In this document: positions 1-7,675 of the stretch, in pieces
Layout of the letters: the number at the start of each line of letters is the position of its first letter
Numbering within the stretch: the stretch's first letter is position 1
Assembly: GCA_021785355.1 (NCBI GenBank)
Contig: JAJYFR010000006.1
Coordinates: 1 to 58,508, forward strand
Direction: 5' to 3'
Source of the DNA: a bacterium
Lineage (GTDB): Bacteria; Patescibacteriota; Dojkabacteria; JAKAPS01; JAJZLI01
Length of the DNA: 58,508 nucleotides
Notes under the pieces: model-generated
What the model was told of the DNA's origin: nothing
Seen by the model: the letters and a program-made list of their open reading frames with translations, nothing else
Databases searched by the model: none
Program-made: the position numbers and the translations under genes

Positions 1-688
1 ATGTTATATTGTTATTACAGCTAAAAAAACATATATCTCCACTACCTCCTCCTCCATTCAATGTTAATACATTAGAACCTGTTGCATTTATCTGAGGATT
101 CGTCCCTGATAACGTTATATCTCCACTACCATTCGTTACTACTACCTGACTTGCTCCCGTACTCTGTGATGGCGCAAATCCTTGCAATAACGCTGAATTC
201 ATCGCATACGCTACCTGATCTATACTCTGCAGTGGGGTCATCTGGCCATCCCATGCACTTCCGTTATATACATTCACTCCTAAATAGTAATTAGATGATC
301 CTTCAAATAAACTCCCAGTTAATGAAGAATACTCCCCTAACTGCGCATTAAATACTCCATTACTTATCTCATTAGAGGGACTATTCGTATTCGAAAAATA
401 TTGTACCTCTCCCCACACCGCTCCATTCAATGTTCCACTACTCGTCCCTGCACTACTCATCCCTCCTACCGTAGGTGTTGCTCCTGGTGTACACGATGTG
501 GCTGTACTACTCGTATATATACAAAATGCTACATAGTAATTCCCCGTTAATAAATTACCCGCTGAATTCTCTAGTCTCCCTTGATAATTTAATAACGATT
601 GCGGTGATGCTAATACACTTCCTGCACTCAGAAGTATACTCACCAATATTCCTACTAACATTATAAGGATTGTCGCGATTCTTCTCAT
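1..688 (-). CDS. secreted surface/fibre-like protein, N-terminal part (runs off the window)
   Basis: The minus strand is open from an ATG at 688 to the window edge (about 229 codons, no stop). The protein begins MRRIATILIMLVGILVSILL and then LSAGSVLA, a clear Sec signal peptide, followed by the motif LLNYQGRLENSAGNLLTGNY. That NYQGRL entry domain is common at the start of large secreted, often repeat-rich or tail-fibre-like proteins of Patescibacteria and Bacteroidetes. The rest is rich in Gly, Ser, Thr and Asn. Composition is odd: 30 of 60 bases in 121-180 are G or C, against 10 of 60 in 30181-30240, and GCG/ACG codons are frequent. It is probably a cell-surface adhesin or sheath protein; its function beyond secretion is not visible. 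Confidence 0.75.
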   Translation of the reverse strand, partial: MRRIATILIMLVGILVSILLSAGSVLASPQSLLNYQGRLENSAGNLLTGNYYVAFCIYTSSTATSCTPGATPTVGGMSSAGTSSGTLNGAVWGEVQYFSNTNSPSNEISNGVFNAQLGEYSSLTGSLFEGSSNYYLGVNVYNGSAWDGQMTPLQSIDQVAYAMNSALLQGFAPSQSTGASQVVVTNGSGDITLSGTNPQINATGSNVLTLNGGGGSGDICFFSCNNNIT

Positions 689-780
689 CTTTTATTTAAA
701 TATTATACATTATATATTATGAGATTTTACGGACCTTGTCAATTATCCGTTGACCTTTATTTACAAGATTTTTCTGTAGT

Positions 781-1692
781 TTAATAATGGTATGCTAGAC
801 CTGCTACAGTTATAGCATTATCACCACATAAAGATATAGCAGGAAAATAAAATTTAAAATTTTCATGTTTATAAAATTCTTCTCTAATTCTTAAATTTGC
901 AGCAGCACCTCCGGATAAAGTTATAGTATTTAATTTATATTCTTTAGCTGCTTTTATTGTTTTTTTTACTAATACTTCTGCTACAGCTGCCTCAAAACTA
1001 GCTAAAATATCTTCTTTAGATACATCTTTATTTGAATCTATAAATCTTTTTACAGCTGTTTTTATTCCAGAGAAGGAAAAATTATAATCATTTGAATGAA
1101 TCATTGGTCTAGGAAAATTCACAGCTTTCTCATTTCCTTCTAGTGCTAATTTAGAAACTATTGGACCACCTGGGTATCCTAAGCCAAACATACGAGCAAC
1201 TTTATCAAAAGCTTCTCCACACGCATCATCTAGAGTTGTTCCTATTACTTCCATTTCTATAGGAGACATCACTTTTATAATTTGAGTATGACCACCAGAT
1301 ATCAGTAAAGAAAGATGAGGAAATTCTATATCTGGATGCTCAAGTATATTCGCATATACATGAGAATAAAGATGATTTATATCTATAACCTCTAAACCTT
1401 TAGCTCTAGCAAAACCATATGTAAAACTTACACCTACTAATAAAGAAGGAATTAGACCAGGATTAGTGGTAACTGCTAATTTATCAATTTTTACATCAGG
1501 AAATCTTTTTAAAAGATCGTCTACTAATAAAGGAAGAATTTCTATATGCATACGAGAAGCTTTTTCAGGTATAACTCCTCCCGCAGAAGAATGCATTTGA
1601 GAAGAAATAGATGAGCCTATAACTTCTGTACCATTCTTTACCAAAGCAACAGCACTATCATCACAAGATGTTTCAATTCCTAAAATTATCAT
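781..1692 (-). CDS. tsaD: tRNA N6-adenosine threonylcarbamoyltransferase TsaD
   Basis: TsaD transfers threonylcarbamoyl from TC-AMP to A37 of ANN-decoding tRNAs, in complex with TsaB and TsaE in bacteria. The N-terminus MIILGIETSCDDSAVALV is the family signature. The metal-binding HLYSH motif (His about 107 and 111) and the nucleotide-binding SGGHTQ and LSGGAAAN loops are present. At 303 residues it is slightly shorter than the usual 330-340. Its start overlaps the tsaB stop by 4 bp (ATGA-type coupling), so tsaE-tsaB-tsaD is one operon in order of transcription. Confidence 0.95.
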   Translation of the reverse strand: MIILGIETSCDDSAVALVKNGTEVIGSSISSQMHSSAGGVIPEKASRMHIEILPLLVDDLLKRFPDVKIDKLAVTTNPGLIPSLLVGVSFTYGFARAKGLEVIDINHLYSHVYANILEHPDIEFPHLSLLISGGHTQIIKVMSPIEMEVIGTTLDDACGEAFDKVARMFGLGYPGGPIVSKLALEGNEKAVNFPRPMIHSNDYNFSFSGIKTAVKRFIDSNKDVSKEDILASFEAAVAEVLVKKTIKAAKEYKLNTITLSGGAAANLRIREEFYKHENFKFYFPAISLCGDNAITVAGLAYHY

Positions 1693-2159
1693 ATTTCTGA
1701 TACATATAAAGGTAAAACTTTCAAAGGATCATCAAAAATTTTTCTCTCTATTCTATCTAAAACTAAATCTAAAAATTTATCATAATTAATAGAATCTCTT
1801 GCCTCTCCTTTTTCAATTTTATAACCTTTCTCATCTTTTAAATAAACTTTACCTCTACCTGCATTAATAATTAATTTTTTTCCTTCTTTTTCTAAAACTT
1901 CAAATCCACTTATAGCAATTAATGGGATCTTTGAAGCATAGCAAAAACCTTTAATATATGAGAGTCCCACCTTTGTTCTTGTAAAAGAACCTGGGCCTTT
2001 ATTTATAGCTATATATTGAATATCTTTATGAGAAGAAAAGATATTATCTAATAAAGAAAAAAGATTTTTATCTTCAAATTCAAAACTCTCAATTTTTTTA
2101 TTTTCAGCTATAAAAACTTTTAAAACTTCAGTTGTACTATCTATAATTAGTATCTTCAT
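1689..2159 (-). CDS. tsaB: TsaB, t6A synthesis partner of TsaD
   Basis: TsaB is a catalytically inactive TsaD paralogue that dimerises with TsaD. The protein opens MKILIIDSTTEVLKVFIA and carries the family stretch GPGSFTRTKVGLSYIKGF near residue 55. At 156 residues it lacks most of the second ASKHA lobe, a common shortening in reduced genomes. It overlaps tsaE upstream and tsaD downstream by 4 bp each, which indicates translational coupling within the t6A operon. Confidence 0.9.
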   Translation of the reverse strand: MKILIIDSTTEVLKVFIAENKKIESFEFEDKNLFSLLDNIFSSHKDIQYIAINKGPGSFTRTKVGLSYIKGFCYASKIPLIAISGFEVLEKEGKKLIINAGRGKVYLKDEKGYKIEKGEARDSINYDKFLDLVLDRIERKIFDDPLKVLPLYVSEI

Positions 2160-2578
2160 CTTTCTATATTAATATATCTTACTCCATTTTTTATCATAAA
2201 ATTGATTTTTATAATATTAAAACCATTTAGTATATCCAAAAATTTATCTGCCCATTCTATTATAACAAGACCTTCCCCCAGTACATCAAAAAAATCTATA
2301 TTTACAAGATCTTCCTTACTATCCATTCTATACCAATCAAAATGATAAACTGGACCTTTTAAAGATTCATAATCTGATCTGAGTACAAATGTAGGAGAAG
2401 TAACATTATCTAAAACCCCTAATTCTTCCAATAAAAATTTAGTGAAGGTTGTTTTTCCAGCACCCAGATCTCCTATCAGACAAATTATTTCATTACCTTT
2501 TAAAGTTTTTGAAAATTCACTGGCGATTTTCTTTGTATCTTTAAGATTATCTATCTTTATCATTCTAATAAAATTCAA
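2156..2578 (-). CDS. tsaE: TsaE, ATPase of the t6A synthesis complex
   Basis: A small P-loop ATPase that resets the TsaB-TsaD complex between catalytic cycles. The Walker A motif GDLGAGKTTF lies near residue 36, TSPTF follows near residue 60, and HFDWYR and IEWADK are the usual later motifs. Length (140) is normal. It is the first gene of tsaE-tsaB-tsaD. The second Met (residue 6, MIKIDNL) is an alternative start. A TATAAT box on the minus strand at about 2596-2601 is a plausible operon promoter. Confidence 0.92.
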   Translation of the reverse strand: MNFIRMIKIDNLKDTKKIASEFSKTLKGNEIICLIGDLGAGKTTFTKFLLEELGVLDNVTSPTFVLRSDYESLKGPVYHFDWYRMDSKEDLVNIDFFDVLGEGLVIIEWADKFLDILNGFNIIKINFMIKNGVRYINIER

Positions 2579-2777
2579 TTGACTACATTATAGAATATAT
2601 CCTTAATTTTTTATAATTTTGTTTTTTGATAATATTTAAAACTGTAAAAAATAGATAAGATAACAATTAATACCAGAGATATTATATCCCTCTAACTGAT
2701 CACCATGTTCTGACATCCGAATATTACAATATTAACAAAAATATTTTATTAATTATATAACGATACTCCTATATAAA

Positions 2778-3956
2778 TTATCTTTGTTCTAAAAAATTTT
2801 CTAACTCAAAAATATTTTTTATAACGACCTTTTCTTTTATATTATAATTATCAAACAATTCTTTTTGTTTTCCTTCTATATCTCTTCCATATTTTACTTC
2901 TATTAGAATTTTATTTCGTATAATAAAATCTATTTCATTCCTATTTATATACAGATATTTAGGATCTTCCATTTTGAGTTTTAGATAGACATAATTTTCA
3001 AATAAACTACCAATATCTCTAACTCCAGTGGAAAAAGTTCTTATTCCTATATCTGATGCATATATTTTTTTTGCAGCCTTTATAGTTTCATTTGTTTTTC
3101 CAAACCTAGAAACAGTATATATTAAATATGAGTCTTCAAACATTTTTAAATATCTATTTGATGTATCTGGAGATATACCCAAAATACGTGCAATTTTATT
3201 TATACTTACAACTTTTCCAGATCTTTCCATTAAAAGTGTAAAATAATTTTGTACTGTACTTATATCTTTTATATCATATTGAGCCACAATATCTTTACGA
3301 AGAATATCATCAACAACTTCTTTTAAATAAGCCACATCATTATGCAGAACATATTCAGGAATTCCTCCAATATTTAAATAGTCTTCAAAATATTTTTGTT
3401 TTAATAAATTATCTTCGGGAAGAATTGTAATATTCTTAAATTGCAAATATTCTTCAAAATCAAGAGGTAGTATCTCTACTAACTTATACCTTCCTGTTAA
3501 ATATGGTTTTTTACTTCTCAGTAATGATGCACTAGAACTAGATGCTACAATCTTTACATATCCAGTATCATATAAATTTTTTAGTTGTATTTCAAAATCA
3601 TCTTTAAAGGTTACTTCATCTAAAAAAACATATATTTGATTTCTGAAAGGTAATTTTTGTATTTTTCTATATTCTTCTATAATTTCTAAAATATTTAAAC
3701 TATTTAGATGATAATCATCTAAACTTATATAAAATATATTTTTACAATTTACCTTTTTTTCATCAATAAGATATTGTATTAATATCTTCATTAATGTTGT
3801 TTTACCTATTCTTCGTAGTCCTGTTAAAAAAAGAATATCATGAATTTCAATATCAATTTTTAATGAATTTAAAATATGATCTCTTAAAATGATTTCACTT
3901 GAAATTGAATATGTTTCACTCCACCAAGGGTTATATCTATAAAATATATTTTCCAT
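2778..3956 (-). CDS. DUF4143/AAA_14 family ATPase
   Basis: The 392-residue protein has an AAA_14-type N-terminal ATPase domain (Walker A GLRRIGKTTLMKIL near residue 46, Walker B VFLDEV), a winged-helix stretch near residues 250-280 (SINKIARILGISPDTSNRYL) and a DUF4143-like C-terminal nuclease-fold region ending with IEVKYGRD. The family is abundant in accessory regions of bacteria and archaea and its cellular role is not established. This is the only full-length copy in the window; three others (6733, 11248, 13544) are truncated. A strong promoter with nested palindromes lies upstream (3978-4040). Confidence 0.85.
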   Translation of the reverse strand: MENIFYRYNPWWSETYSISSEIILRDHILNSLKIDIEIHDILFLTGLRRIGKTTLMKILIQYLIDEKKVNCKNIFYISLDDYHLNSLNILEIIEEYRKIQKLPFRNQIYVFLDEVTFKDDFEIQLKNLYDTGYVKIVASSSSASLLRSKKPYLTGRYKLVEILPLDFEEYLQFKNITILPEDNLLKQKYFEDYLNIGGIPEYVLHNDVAYLKEVVDDILRKDIVAQYDIKDISTVQNYFTLLMERSGKVVSINKIARILGISPDTSNRYLKMFEDSYLIYTVSRFGKTNETIKAAKKIYASDIGIRTFSTGVRDIGSLFENYVYLKLKMEDPKYLYINRNEIDFIIRNKILIEVKYGRDIEGKQKELFDNYNIKEKVVIKNIFELENFLEQR

Positions 3957-3977
3957 TATTTTTATATATTATATGAC

Positions 3978-4040
3978 ATTATACTACTATATCGTATAGT
4001 ATGTCAATATTCTATACGATGGCATCGTATAGAATATTGA
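3978..4040 (-). promoter_or_regulatory. promoter with two palindromic operator-like sites
   Basis: Reading the minus strand, a consensus -35 TTGACA (4007-4002) is followed after 18 nt by a -10 TATAAT (3983-3978), about 22 nt before the ATG of the DUF4143 ATPase. A 15-bp palindrome ACTATA-n3-TATAGT (3985-3999) sits inside the spacer. A perfect 17-bp inverted repeat with a 3-nt loop (4004-4020 and 4024-4040) covers the -35 box and sequence upstream. The arrangement is that of a repressible promoter. The regulator is unknown; the winged helix in the ATPase makes autoregulation possible. Confidence 0.6.
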
Positions 4041-4045
4041 ATGGA

Positions 4046-4222
4046 TCAGGAATTTCAAATACTACACTTTACTCAACAATAAAACGTCTTTAGCCATTCC
4101 ATTACTTTCTCAATACTTCCTCTCATCCGTTTATGCTCTCTAGTAAACACAAATCTGGGACCTCTTTTTCTGCTTTTATCTAATTTCTTCATCTCTATTC
4201 TCAATCTTGATGGTTTGACAAC
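4046..4222 (-). mobile_element. IS transposase C-terminal fragment joined to an antitoxin-like fragment
   Basis: Bases 4091-4222, read on the minus strand, encode RLRIEMKKLDKSRKRG and then HKRMRGSIEKVMEWLKT. This is nearly the same as the DDE transposase C-terminus at 4960-5100 on the plus strand. Bases 4046-4090 resemble codons of the antitoxin gene at about 4632-4675. A 19-base stretch at 4204-4222 matches, with one mismatch, the terminal repeat of the small element at 53055-53131. So the TA pair 4242-4786 is bracketed by two transposase fragments in opposite orientation. Confidence 0.6.
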
Positions 4223-4241
4223 AATAGCTATATTTAATTTC

Positions 4242-4508
4242 TTAACCATAAAGTTGGCTATGCGTACCTATTATATCAAAGATTACTTCATTTTCTCTTT
4301 GTAGATAAAGTACTCGTATATCGCCTGTTATATCAATACTACGATAATCCTTATATTTACCTTTTAATGCATGATTGCGAAATACAGGACCAAGAGGATT
4401 TTTACTAAATATATTTATTCTTTCTTGTATTTTTTTACGTAATTCTGGATTTAATCTCTTTGCATACTTAATAAAATGTTTAGAGTATGATATCTGCATA
4501 ATAATCAA
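4242..4508 (-). CDS. RelE/YafQ-type mRNA interferase toxin
   Basis: A basic protein of 88 residues (85 if started at Met4, MQISYSKHF). The RelE/ParE-fold pattern is visible: FIKYAKRLNPELRKKI helix, NPLGP turn, HALKGKYKDYRSIDI strand, GDIRVLYLQ strand, and the C-terminal GTHSQLY, typical of YafQ-like ribosome-dependent endoribonucleases. It overlaps the antitoxin upstream by 4 bp (4505-4508), as in type II TA operons. It should cleave mRNA on the ribosome unless bound by the antitoxin. Confidence 0.8.
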   Translation of the reverse strand: MIIMQISYSKHFIKYAKRLNPELRKKIQERINIFSKNPLGPVFRNHALKGKYKDYRSIDITGDIRVLYLQRENEVIFDIIGTHSQLYG

Positions 4509-4786
4509 TTTAGTTCATCAGAGAGAAAATCTAAAGATTTTTTTATATCATCAAATTTATAATAGTCCTCTGATTCTATTTGTTTTTTTGAAATAGATAT
4601 TTGTCTTGCTGTTTTAGCATTAGGAACTTCTGGAATTTCAAATACCACGCTTTGTTCTGCAATAAAACGTTTTAATTCATTATTTAAAACTGAACTAACA
4701 CTAATACCCAGTCTCTTAGCAGTTATTGATGCTAACTTCTTAATTTCAGGATTTGTTTTAAGATTTATAACTGCATACTCACTCAT
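4505..4786 (-). CDS. RelB/DinJ-type antitoxin
   Basis: A 93-residue acidic protein. The N-terminal part (INLKTNPEIKKLASITAKRL and GISVSSVLNNELKRFI) fits a ribbon-helix-helix DinJ/RelB DNA-binding domain, and the C-terminal half is a flexible toxin-neutralising tail. The start codon lies inside a perfect 26-bp palindrome (4785-4810). On the minus strand a TATACT box sits six bases before the ATG, predicting a leaderless transcript autorepressed by the TA complex. Confidence 0.8.
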   Translation of the reverse strand: MSEYAVINLKTNPEIKKLASITAKRLGISVSSVLNNELKRFIAEQSVVFEIPEVPNAKTARQISISKKQIESEDYYKFDDIKKSLDFLSDELN

Positions 4787-4810
4787 ACCAAAAGTATATA
4801 CTTTTGGTAT
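4785..4810. promoter_or_regulatory. 26-bp perfect palindrome over the antitoxin start codon (operator)
   Basis: The site reads ATACCAAAAGTAT followed by its exact reverse complement. It contains the -10 hexamer TATACT (minus strand) and the first two bases of the antitoxin start codon. Position and symmetry fit an RHH-antitoxin operator that would block RNA polymerase directly. Confidence 0.7.
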
Positions 4811-4828
4811 GTATTTGTCAAATATATA

Positions 4829-5213
4829 GAAGATGTTCAGAGTTTTGCTTGATATTGCAAAAGAGTTTTAAAATGGGGCAGAATATAAACATTATCATAA
4901 ACTGCCCTATGAGCTTATATGCAGATAAAGGGTATAAGAAGTATGAAAGGAGGAGAGAGTTAAAGAAAAGGAAAAGGCATGCAAGAATAGAGATGAAGAA
5001 ATTAGATAAAAACAGGAAAAGAGGCCCTAAATTTATCTTTACTAGTGAGCATAAACGAATGAGAGGAAGTATTGAGAAAGTAATGGCATGGCTAAAGACG
5101 TTTATGATTGTCAGACTAAGTAGAACACGTATAAAGGCATTGCTAAGTGGGATGTTCTTCTTTTGCCTTAGCTACACTACTTTTACTAGATTAAAAAAAC
5201 TTTGAACATCTTC
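4829..5213 (+). mobile_element. internally deleted IS5-like element with intact terminal repeats
   Basis: The ends are an 18-bp inverted repeat with one mismatch: GAAGATGTTCAGAGTTTT at 4829-4846 and the complement of GAAGATGTTCAAAGTTTT at 5196-5213. The 385-bp interior keeps only the C-terminal quarter of a DDE transposase. It is therefore a non-autonomous deletion derivative that could still be mobilised in trans. It lies directly beyond the operator of the TA pair. Confidence 0.65.
4915..5205 (+). pseudogene. DDE transposase C-terminal remnant (IS5-like)
   Basis: The reading frame encodes LYADKGYKKYERRRELKKRK, the conserved D-x-G-Y block. It then has HKRMRGSIEKVMAWLKTF, where the Glu of IEKVMAWLK fits the last catalytic acid, and it ends RIKALLSGMFFFCLSYTTF. 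About 100 residues remain of a roughly 300-residue protein; the first two catalytic Asp regions are missing. An ATG at 4804 opens the frame, but the residues before LYADKGY show no resemblance to transposase. Confidence 0.7.
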
Positions 5214-5402
5214 ATAACATGATTTCTAAAAGTAAGAATTCAGACCTCTATGAGTAGTATTAAATAGAAAAATTAAAAACTGAAATAAATATATTCTTAA
5301 TGATAACTAAATATTTTAAATTTTAATTTCATGGTTATTATTGAATCGGAATAAACTGACTCAAATGACTATATTTCATCTAAGTTAACCAAAGAATATA
5401 TA

Positions 5403-5596
5403 TTAATCATAGGGGTGTACATTCTTCATAGCTCTTATAACATCTTTTGATTTAGATTCTTCACAAACTATTTTTCTATTTTTTCTTCTTCTACTTGCTC
5501 ATATTCACCAACTTTATCAATACATGAGGTTGCATCACTCACAATATCAAAATGGGATTCTGGAACAAAAACTAATATCTTATATATCTGTTCCAT
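5403..5596 (-). pseudogene. frameshifted remnant of a COG3323/NIF3 C-terminal-like protein
   Basis: From an ATG at 5596 the minus strand reads MEQIYKILVFVPESHFDIV, then CIDKVGEYEQVEEEKIEK and a stop. The shifted frame continues KIVCEESKSKDVIRAMKNVHPYD. This order (YKI..FVPE, VG..E.VEE..IE, VI.A....HPY) matches the COG3323/NIF3 C-terminal family of about 100 residues. The central glycine-rich stretch, the tail after HPY and the frame are lost. Bases 5214-5402 hold nothing I recognise. Confidence 0.5.
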
Positions 5597-5685
5597 TTTT
5601 CCTCATTATAAAACAATTCTTTTTGCTTAAAAATACCGACCATATGAGTTTTAGATGTTTAACAAATTCTCATACTACAAAACAA

Positions 5686-5770
5686 ATGTGGGTGTCTCAT
5701 TACTTGACCTTAAGTTGCCTAAGATCGAACCACTTTTGGTTTGGATTACAAAAATCATAAATAGCACTAT
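5686..5770. repeat. island repeat, copy 1 (degenerate)
   Basis: Contains GGGTGTCTCATTACTTGACC, then TTAAGTTGCC and CGAACCACTTTTGGTTTGGA. It lies between the NIF3-like remnant and the first VapBC pair. It is the most diverged copy of a family whose best preserved members are at 7289, 8209 and 9110. On the minus strand it contains GGTTCGATC, which looks like a tRNA T-arm. Confidence 0.5.
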
Positions 5771-5813
5771 ATAATTTTACATATATAATCAATGGGTTCA
5801 ATTTAACTATTTA

Positions 5814-6254
5814 CTATTCCATTTTAAAATCTAAAATATATTTAACAGACGTTATTTTATTTTTTACATTATTAAACAATTTTTTATCTGCTGTAATGAA
5901 ATCATATTTCAAAAATTGTGAAAGGGTGACATAGGAGGCATCATAAAAAGATAAATCGTATTTTATTGATATGTCTAATATATCTAAATAGATTTCTTTT
6001 AAATCATAAAAAATTATTCCATAGTTATTAAAGAGATCTAAAGACTCTTTAGCTAAATTGATATCCAGTTTCTTTAATCTCACTGCTTTGGAAAATACAT
6101 TTCCAATCTCATAATTGAGTATTGCAGGGGAATGTAAATTGATTTGTCCTATATCATATAAATGTTTTAATTTTAGTGCAATATCAATATGTTCTTCTTT
6201 GGGGAATTGTAAATACCATTTAACAATAATTGAATTATCTAAAATTAAATTCAT
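5814..6254 (-). CDS. PIN-domain ribonuclease toxin (VapC-like)
   Basis: A 146-residue PIN-fold protein. The acidic residues expected to bind Mg2+ are in LDNSIIVKWY (Asp6), LNYEIGNVF, YDASYVTLS and ITADKKL. VapC toxins are site-specific RNases that cut tRNA or rRNA. It follows its RHH antitoxin with a 4-bp overlap (6251-6254) and is transcribed toward the repeat copy at 5686-5770. Confidence 0.85.
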   Translation of the reverse strand: MNLILDNSIIVKWYLQFPKEEHIDIALKLKHLYDIGQINLHSPAILNYEIGNVFSKAVRLKKLDINLAKESLDLFNNYGIIFYDLKEIYLDILDISIKYDLSFYDASYVTLSQFLKYDFITADKKLFNNVKNKITSVKYILDFKME

Positions 6255-6499
6255 CTCAAATCCTTTTTACTTTCTACAACAATATCAGAGAAATCTTTGA
6301 TTTTTAAGTTTTCTCTAATTTTATCTACTTTTGTGCCTATTATTAATCTTTTGCTATTATCATTTATATCTTGCATTCCTCTAAGAATCAACATATTTAT
6401 TACTTTTTGTAAAGATATTTTTTGGTTATACGCAATATCCCGTGCTTGTTTTATTAATACAGTATTTATTCTAATTGTTGTTCTTTCTGTTTTATCCAT
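6251..6499 (-). CDS. RHH antitoxin (VapB-like)
   Basis: An 82-residue protein. ERTTIRINTVLIKQARDIA and then ISLQKVINMLILRGM fit a ribbon-helix-helix domain. A perfect 13-bp palindrome TGACATGATGTCA sits 21-33 bp upstream of the ATG and is the likely operator. The first 14 codons and this operator region are duplicated perfectly at 8082-8156. Confidence 0.75.
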   Translation of the reverse strand: MDKTERTTIRINTVLIKQARDIAYNQKISLQKVINMLILRGMQDINDNSKRLIIGTKVDKIRENLKIKDFSDIVVESKKDLR

Positions 6500-6531
6500 A
6501 TTATTATATTAGCATCAGAGTGACATGATGT
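6457..6531 (-). repeat. 75-bp perfect duplicate, copy a (vapB 5' end and upstream region)
   Basis: Identical base for base to 8082-8156. It covers the first 14 codons of the vapB gene at 6251-6499, its upstream region and most of its operator. Confidence 0.85.
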
Positions 6532-6533
6532 CA
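6521..6533. promoter_or_regulatory. 13-bp palindromic operator of the vapBC pair
   Basis: TGACATGATGTCA is symmetric around the central G and lies just upstream of the VapB-like start codon at 6499. The copy at 8145-8157 has lost symmetry (ends TTA), which fits loss of selection there. Confidence 0.5.
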
Positions 6534-6578
6534 AGATGTATGTTTCAGACATTTCAAACAGCACTTATATCCAAGAGT

Positions 6579-6685
6579 ATCAATACATTCGGGATGTTTC
6601 AAGTGGGGATGCCTTGTTAATTGGGCTTAAGTTGCCTCAGAATAGAACCTACTTTTGATTTGGGTTAATAAAAGTATAGGAGCTA
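6579..6685. repeat. island repeat, copy 2
   Basis: Begins ATCAATACATTCGGGATGTT, continues with GGGGATGCCTTGTTAATTGG and CTTAAGTTGCCTCAGAATAG, and ends around AAAAGTATAGG. It lies between the first vapBC pair and the truncated ATPase, in the same orientation as the other copies. Confidence 0.6.
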
Positions 6686-6732
6686 TTTGCACCTAATTAT
6701 TAGGTTAAATATCTTATAATGGCTCTAGTACG

Positions 6733-7158
6733 TCAGCTATTTTCTTTTATTTCTGTAATAGAGAGAGGTAAACAATAATGATCTGTAAACCTTCCAGCTT
6801 GTGTATCAAATTCCTTACCTTTTTGTTTAAGTTCACTACTTCCTGTAGCAATCACTTTAATTTTAAATTCATCATATAGAATTTTAAGTACAACAGTAGC
6901 CTGAGGATGATTCTGTACTTCATCAATAAGAATAATCTTGTGTGTAGCAACAATTTTCTCTAATAAGGATCTATCTGGAACAAATTTTTCATAATCTGAT
7001 GAAAAATCAAAATTAAAAATAGGAACACCAAGTTTTTCAGAAATTTGTTTTAACAACGTTGTTTTCCCAGAACGTCTTGGCCCCCAAATATAGAATGTTT
7101 TATAATCTTTTCCTTGTAAATAGATTTCTATTTCATTCTCAATCAATCTTTTTAACAT
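6733..7158 (-). pseudogene. truncated DUF4143/AAA_14 ATPase
   Basis: The 141-residue frame holds the ATPase half only: Walker A GPRRSGKTTLLKQI near residue 26, Walker B KIILIDEVQNHP, sensor IATGSSELK, and FDTQAGRF with PLSITEI, the usual sequence after the sensor. It stops at KENS, whereas full-length relatives (see 2778-3956) continue for about 250 more residues. A free-standing ATPase domain cannot be excluded, but a decayed gene is more likely. Confidence 0.7.
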
Positions 7159-7232
7159 AATATTATTAGATCATATTACTATTAAAATGTAAGCTATCAC
7201 TTTGCAAATTAATATTAATATGTAAAGTACAA

Positions 7233-7248
7233 TTAAGATATATCTTAA
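7233..7248. promoter_or_regulatory. 16-bp palindrome upstream of the truncated ATPase
   Basis: TTAAGATATATCTTAA is a perfect palindrome about 75 bp upstream of the ATPase start at 7158. A longer imperfect pair TAAGCTAT (about 7191) and ATAGCTTA (about 7253) surrounds it. It could be an operator. AT-rich palindromes arise easily by chance, so confidence is low. Confidence 0.3.
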
Positions 7249-7288
7249 ACTAATAGCTTAACAGTCTAATTTAGTAAAAAATATCCTA

Positions 7289-7354
7289 TGGTGACCTTGG
7301 CATGCCTCAGGCAGAACCGCTTTTAGTCTGGATTGTGAAATTAGTGAAAGTATA
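7289..7354. repeat. island repeat, copy 3
   Basis: TGACCTTGGCATGCCTCAGG, then CAGAACCGCTTTTAGTCTGG and ATTGTGAAATTAGTGAAAG. It is almost identical to copy 4 over 66 bp (one difference in the first part, GGCATG versus GGCGTG). The TGACCTTGGC start equals the last bases of the tRNA-Glu gene read on the plus strand (9157-9166). Confidence 0.7.
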
Positions 7355-7390
7355 CTGAAAAGTCTATTAACAATAATAGAATAATAATTA

Positions 7391-7666
7391 TTAATAAACT
7401 TGATTATGAGTACCTATATCAATAAAAATGAAAATTATATTCTTTTCCTCTTCAAAATATATAACCCTACAATCACCAGCTATAGAGAATACTCTATATT
7501 TCTTCATTTTACCTTCAAGCTGATGATCTCTCAAAACTGGATTAGATTTATCTTCTATAAATAATTCTAATCTTTCTTTATATCTTTTTCTTAAAATATT
7601 ATTATTTTCAATCCTTTTCTTATAATGTTTAACAAATTTCCTATCTAACCTTATTTCTTTATCCAT
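7391..7666 (-). CDS. YafQ/RelE-type mRNA interferase toxin
   Basis: A 91-residue basic protein. FVKHYKKRIENNNILRKRYK forms the first helix, NPVLRDHQLEGKMKKYRVFS the central block, AGDCRVIYF a strand, and IGTHNQVY the C-terminus. The layout is the same as in the toxin at 4242-4508 (RNHALKGKYKDYRS, GTHSQLY), so the two are related but diverged. It lies 9 bp downstream of its antitoxin gene. Confidence 0.8.
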   Translation of the reverse strand: MDKEIRLDRKFVKHYKKRIENNNILRKRYKERLELFIEDKSNPVLRDHQLEGKMKKYRVFSIAGDCRVIYFEEEKNIIFIFIDIGTHNQVY

Positions 7667-7675
7667 TTTGAAATC

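Noticed and set aside
82-666. Two short plus-strand frames (82-294 and 475-666)
   Set aside because: They lie antisense to a continuous minus-strand frame with a signal peptide and the NYQGRL motif; the plus-strand translations have no coding character.
2694-2730. Possible further copy of the GGGTTCTGACAT boundary repeat
   Set aside because: Only about 10 bases (TTCTGACATC) match; chance similarity is likely.
5524-5760. Plus-strand frame of 78 codons
   Set aside because: It overlaps the NIF3-like remnant on the other strand and repeat copy 1; no family resemblance.
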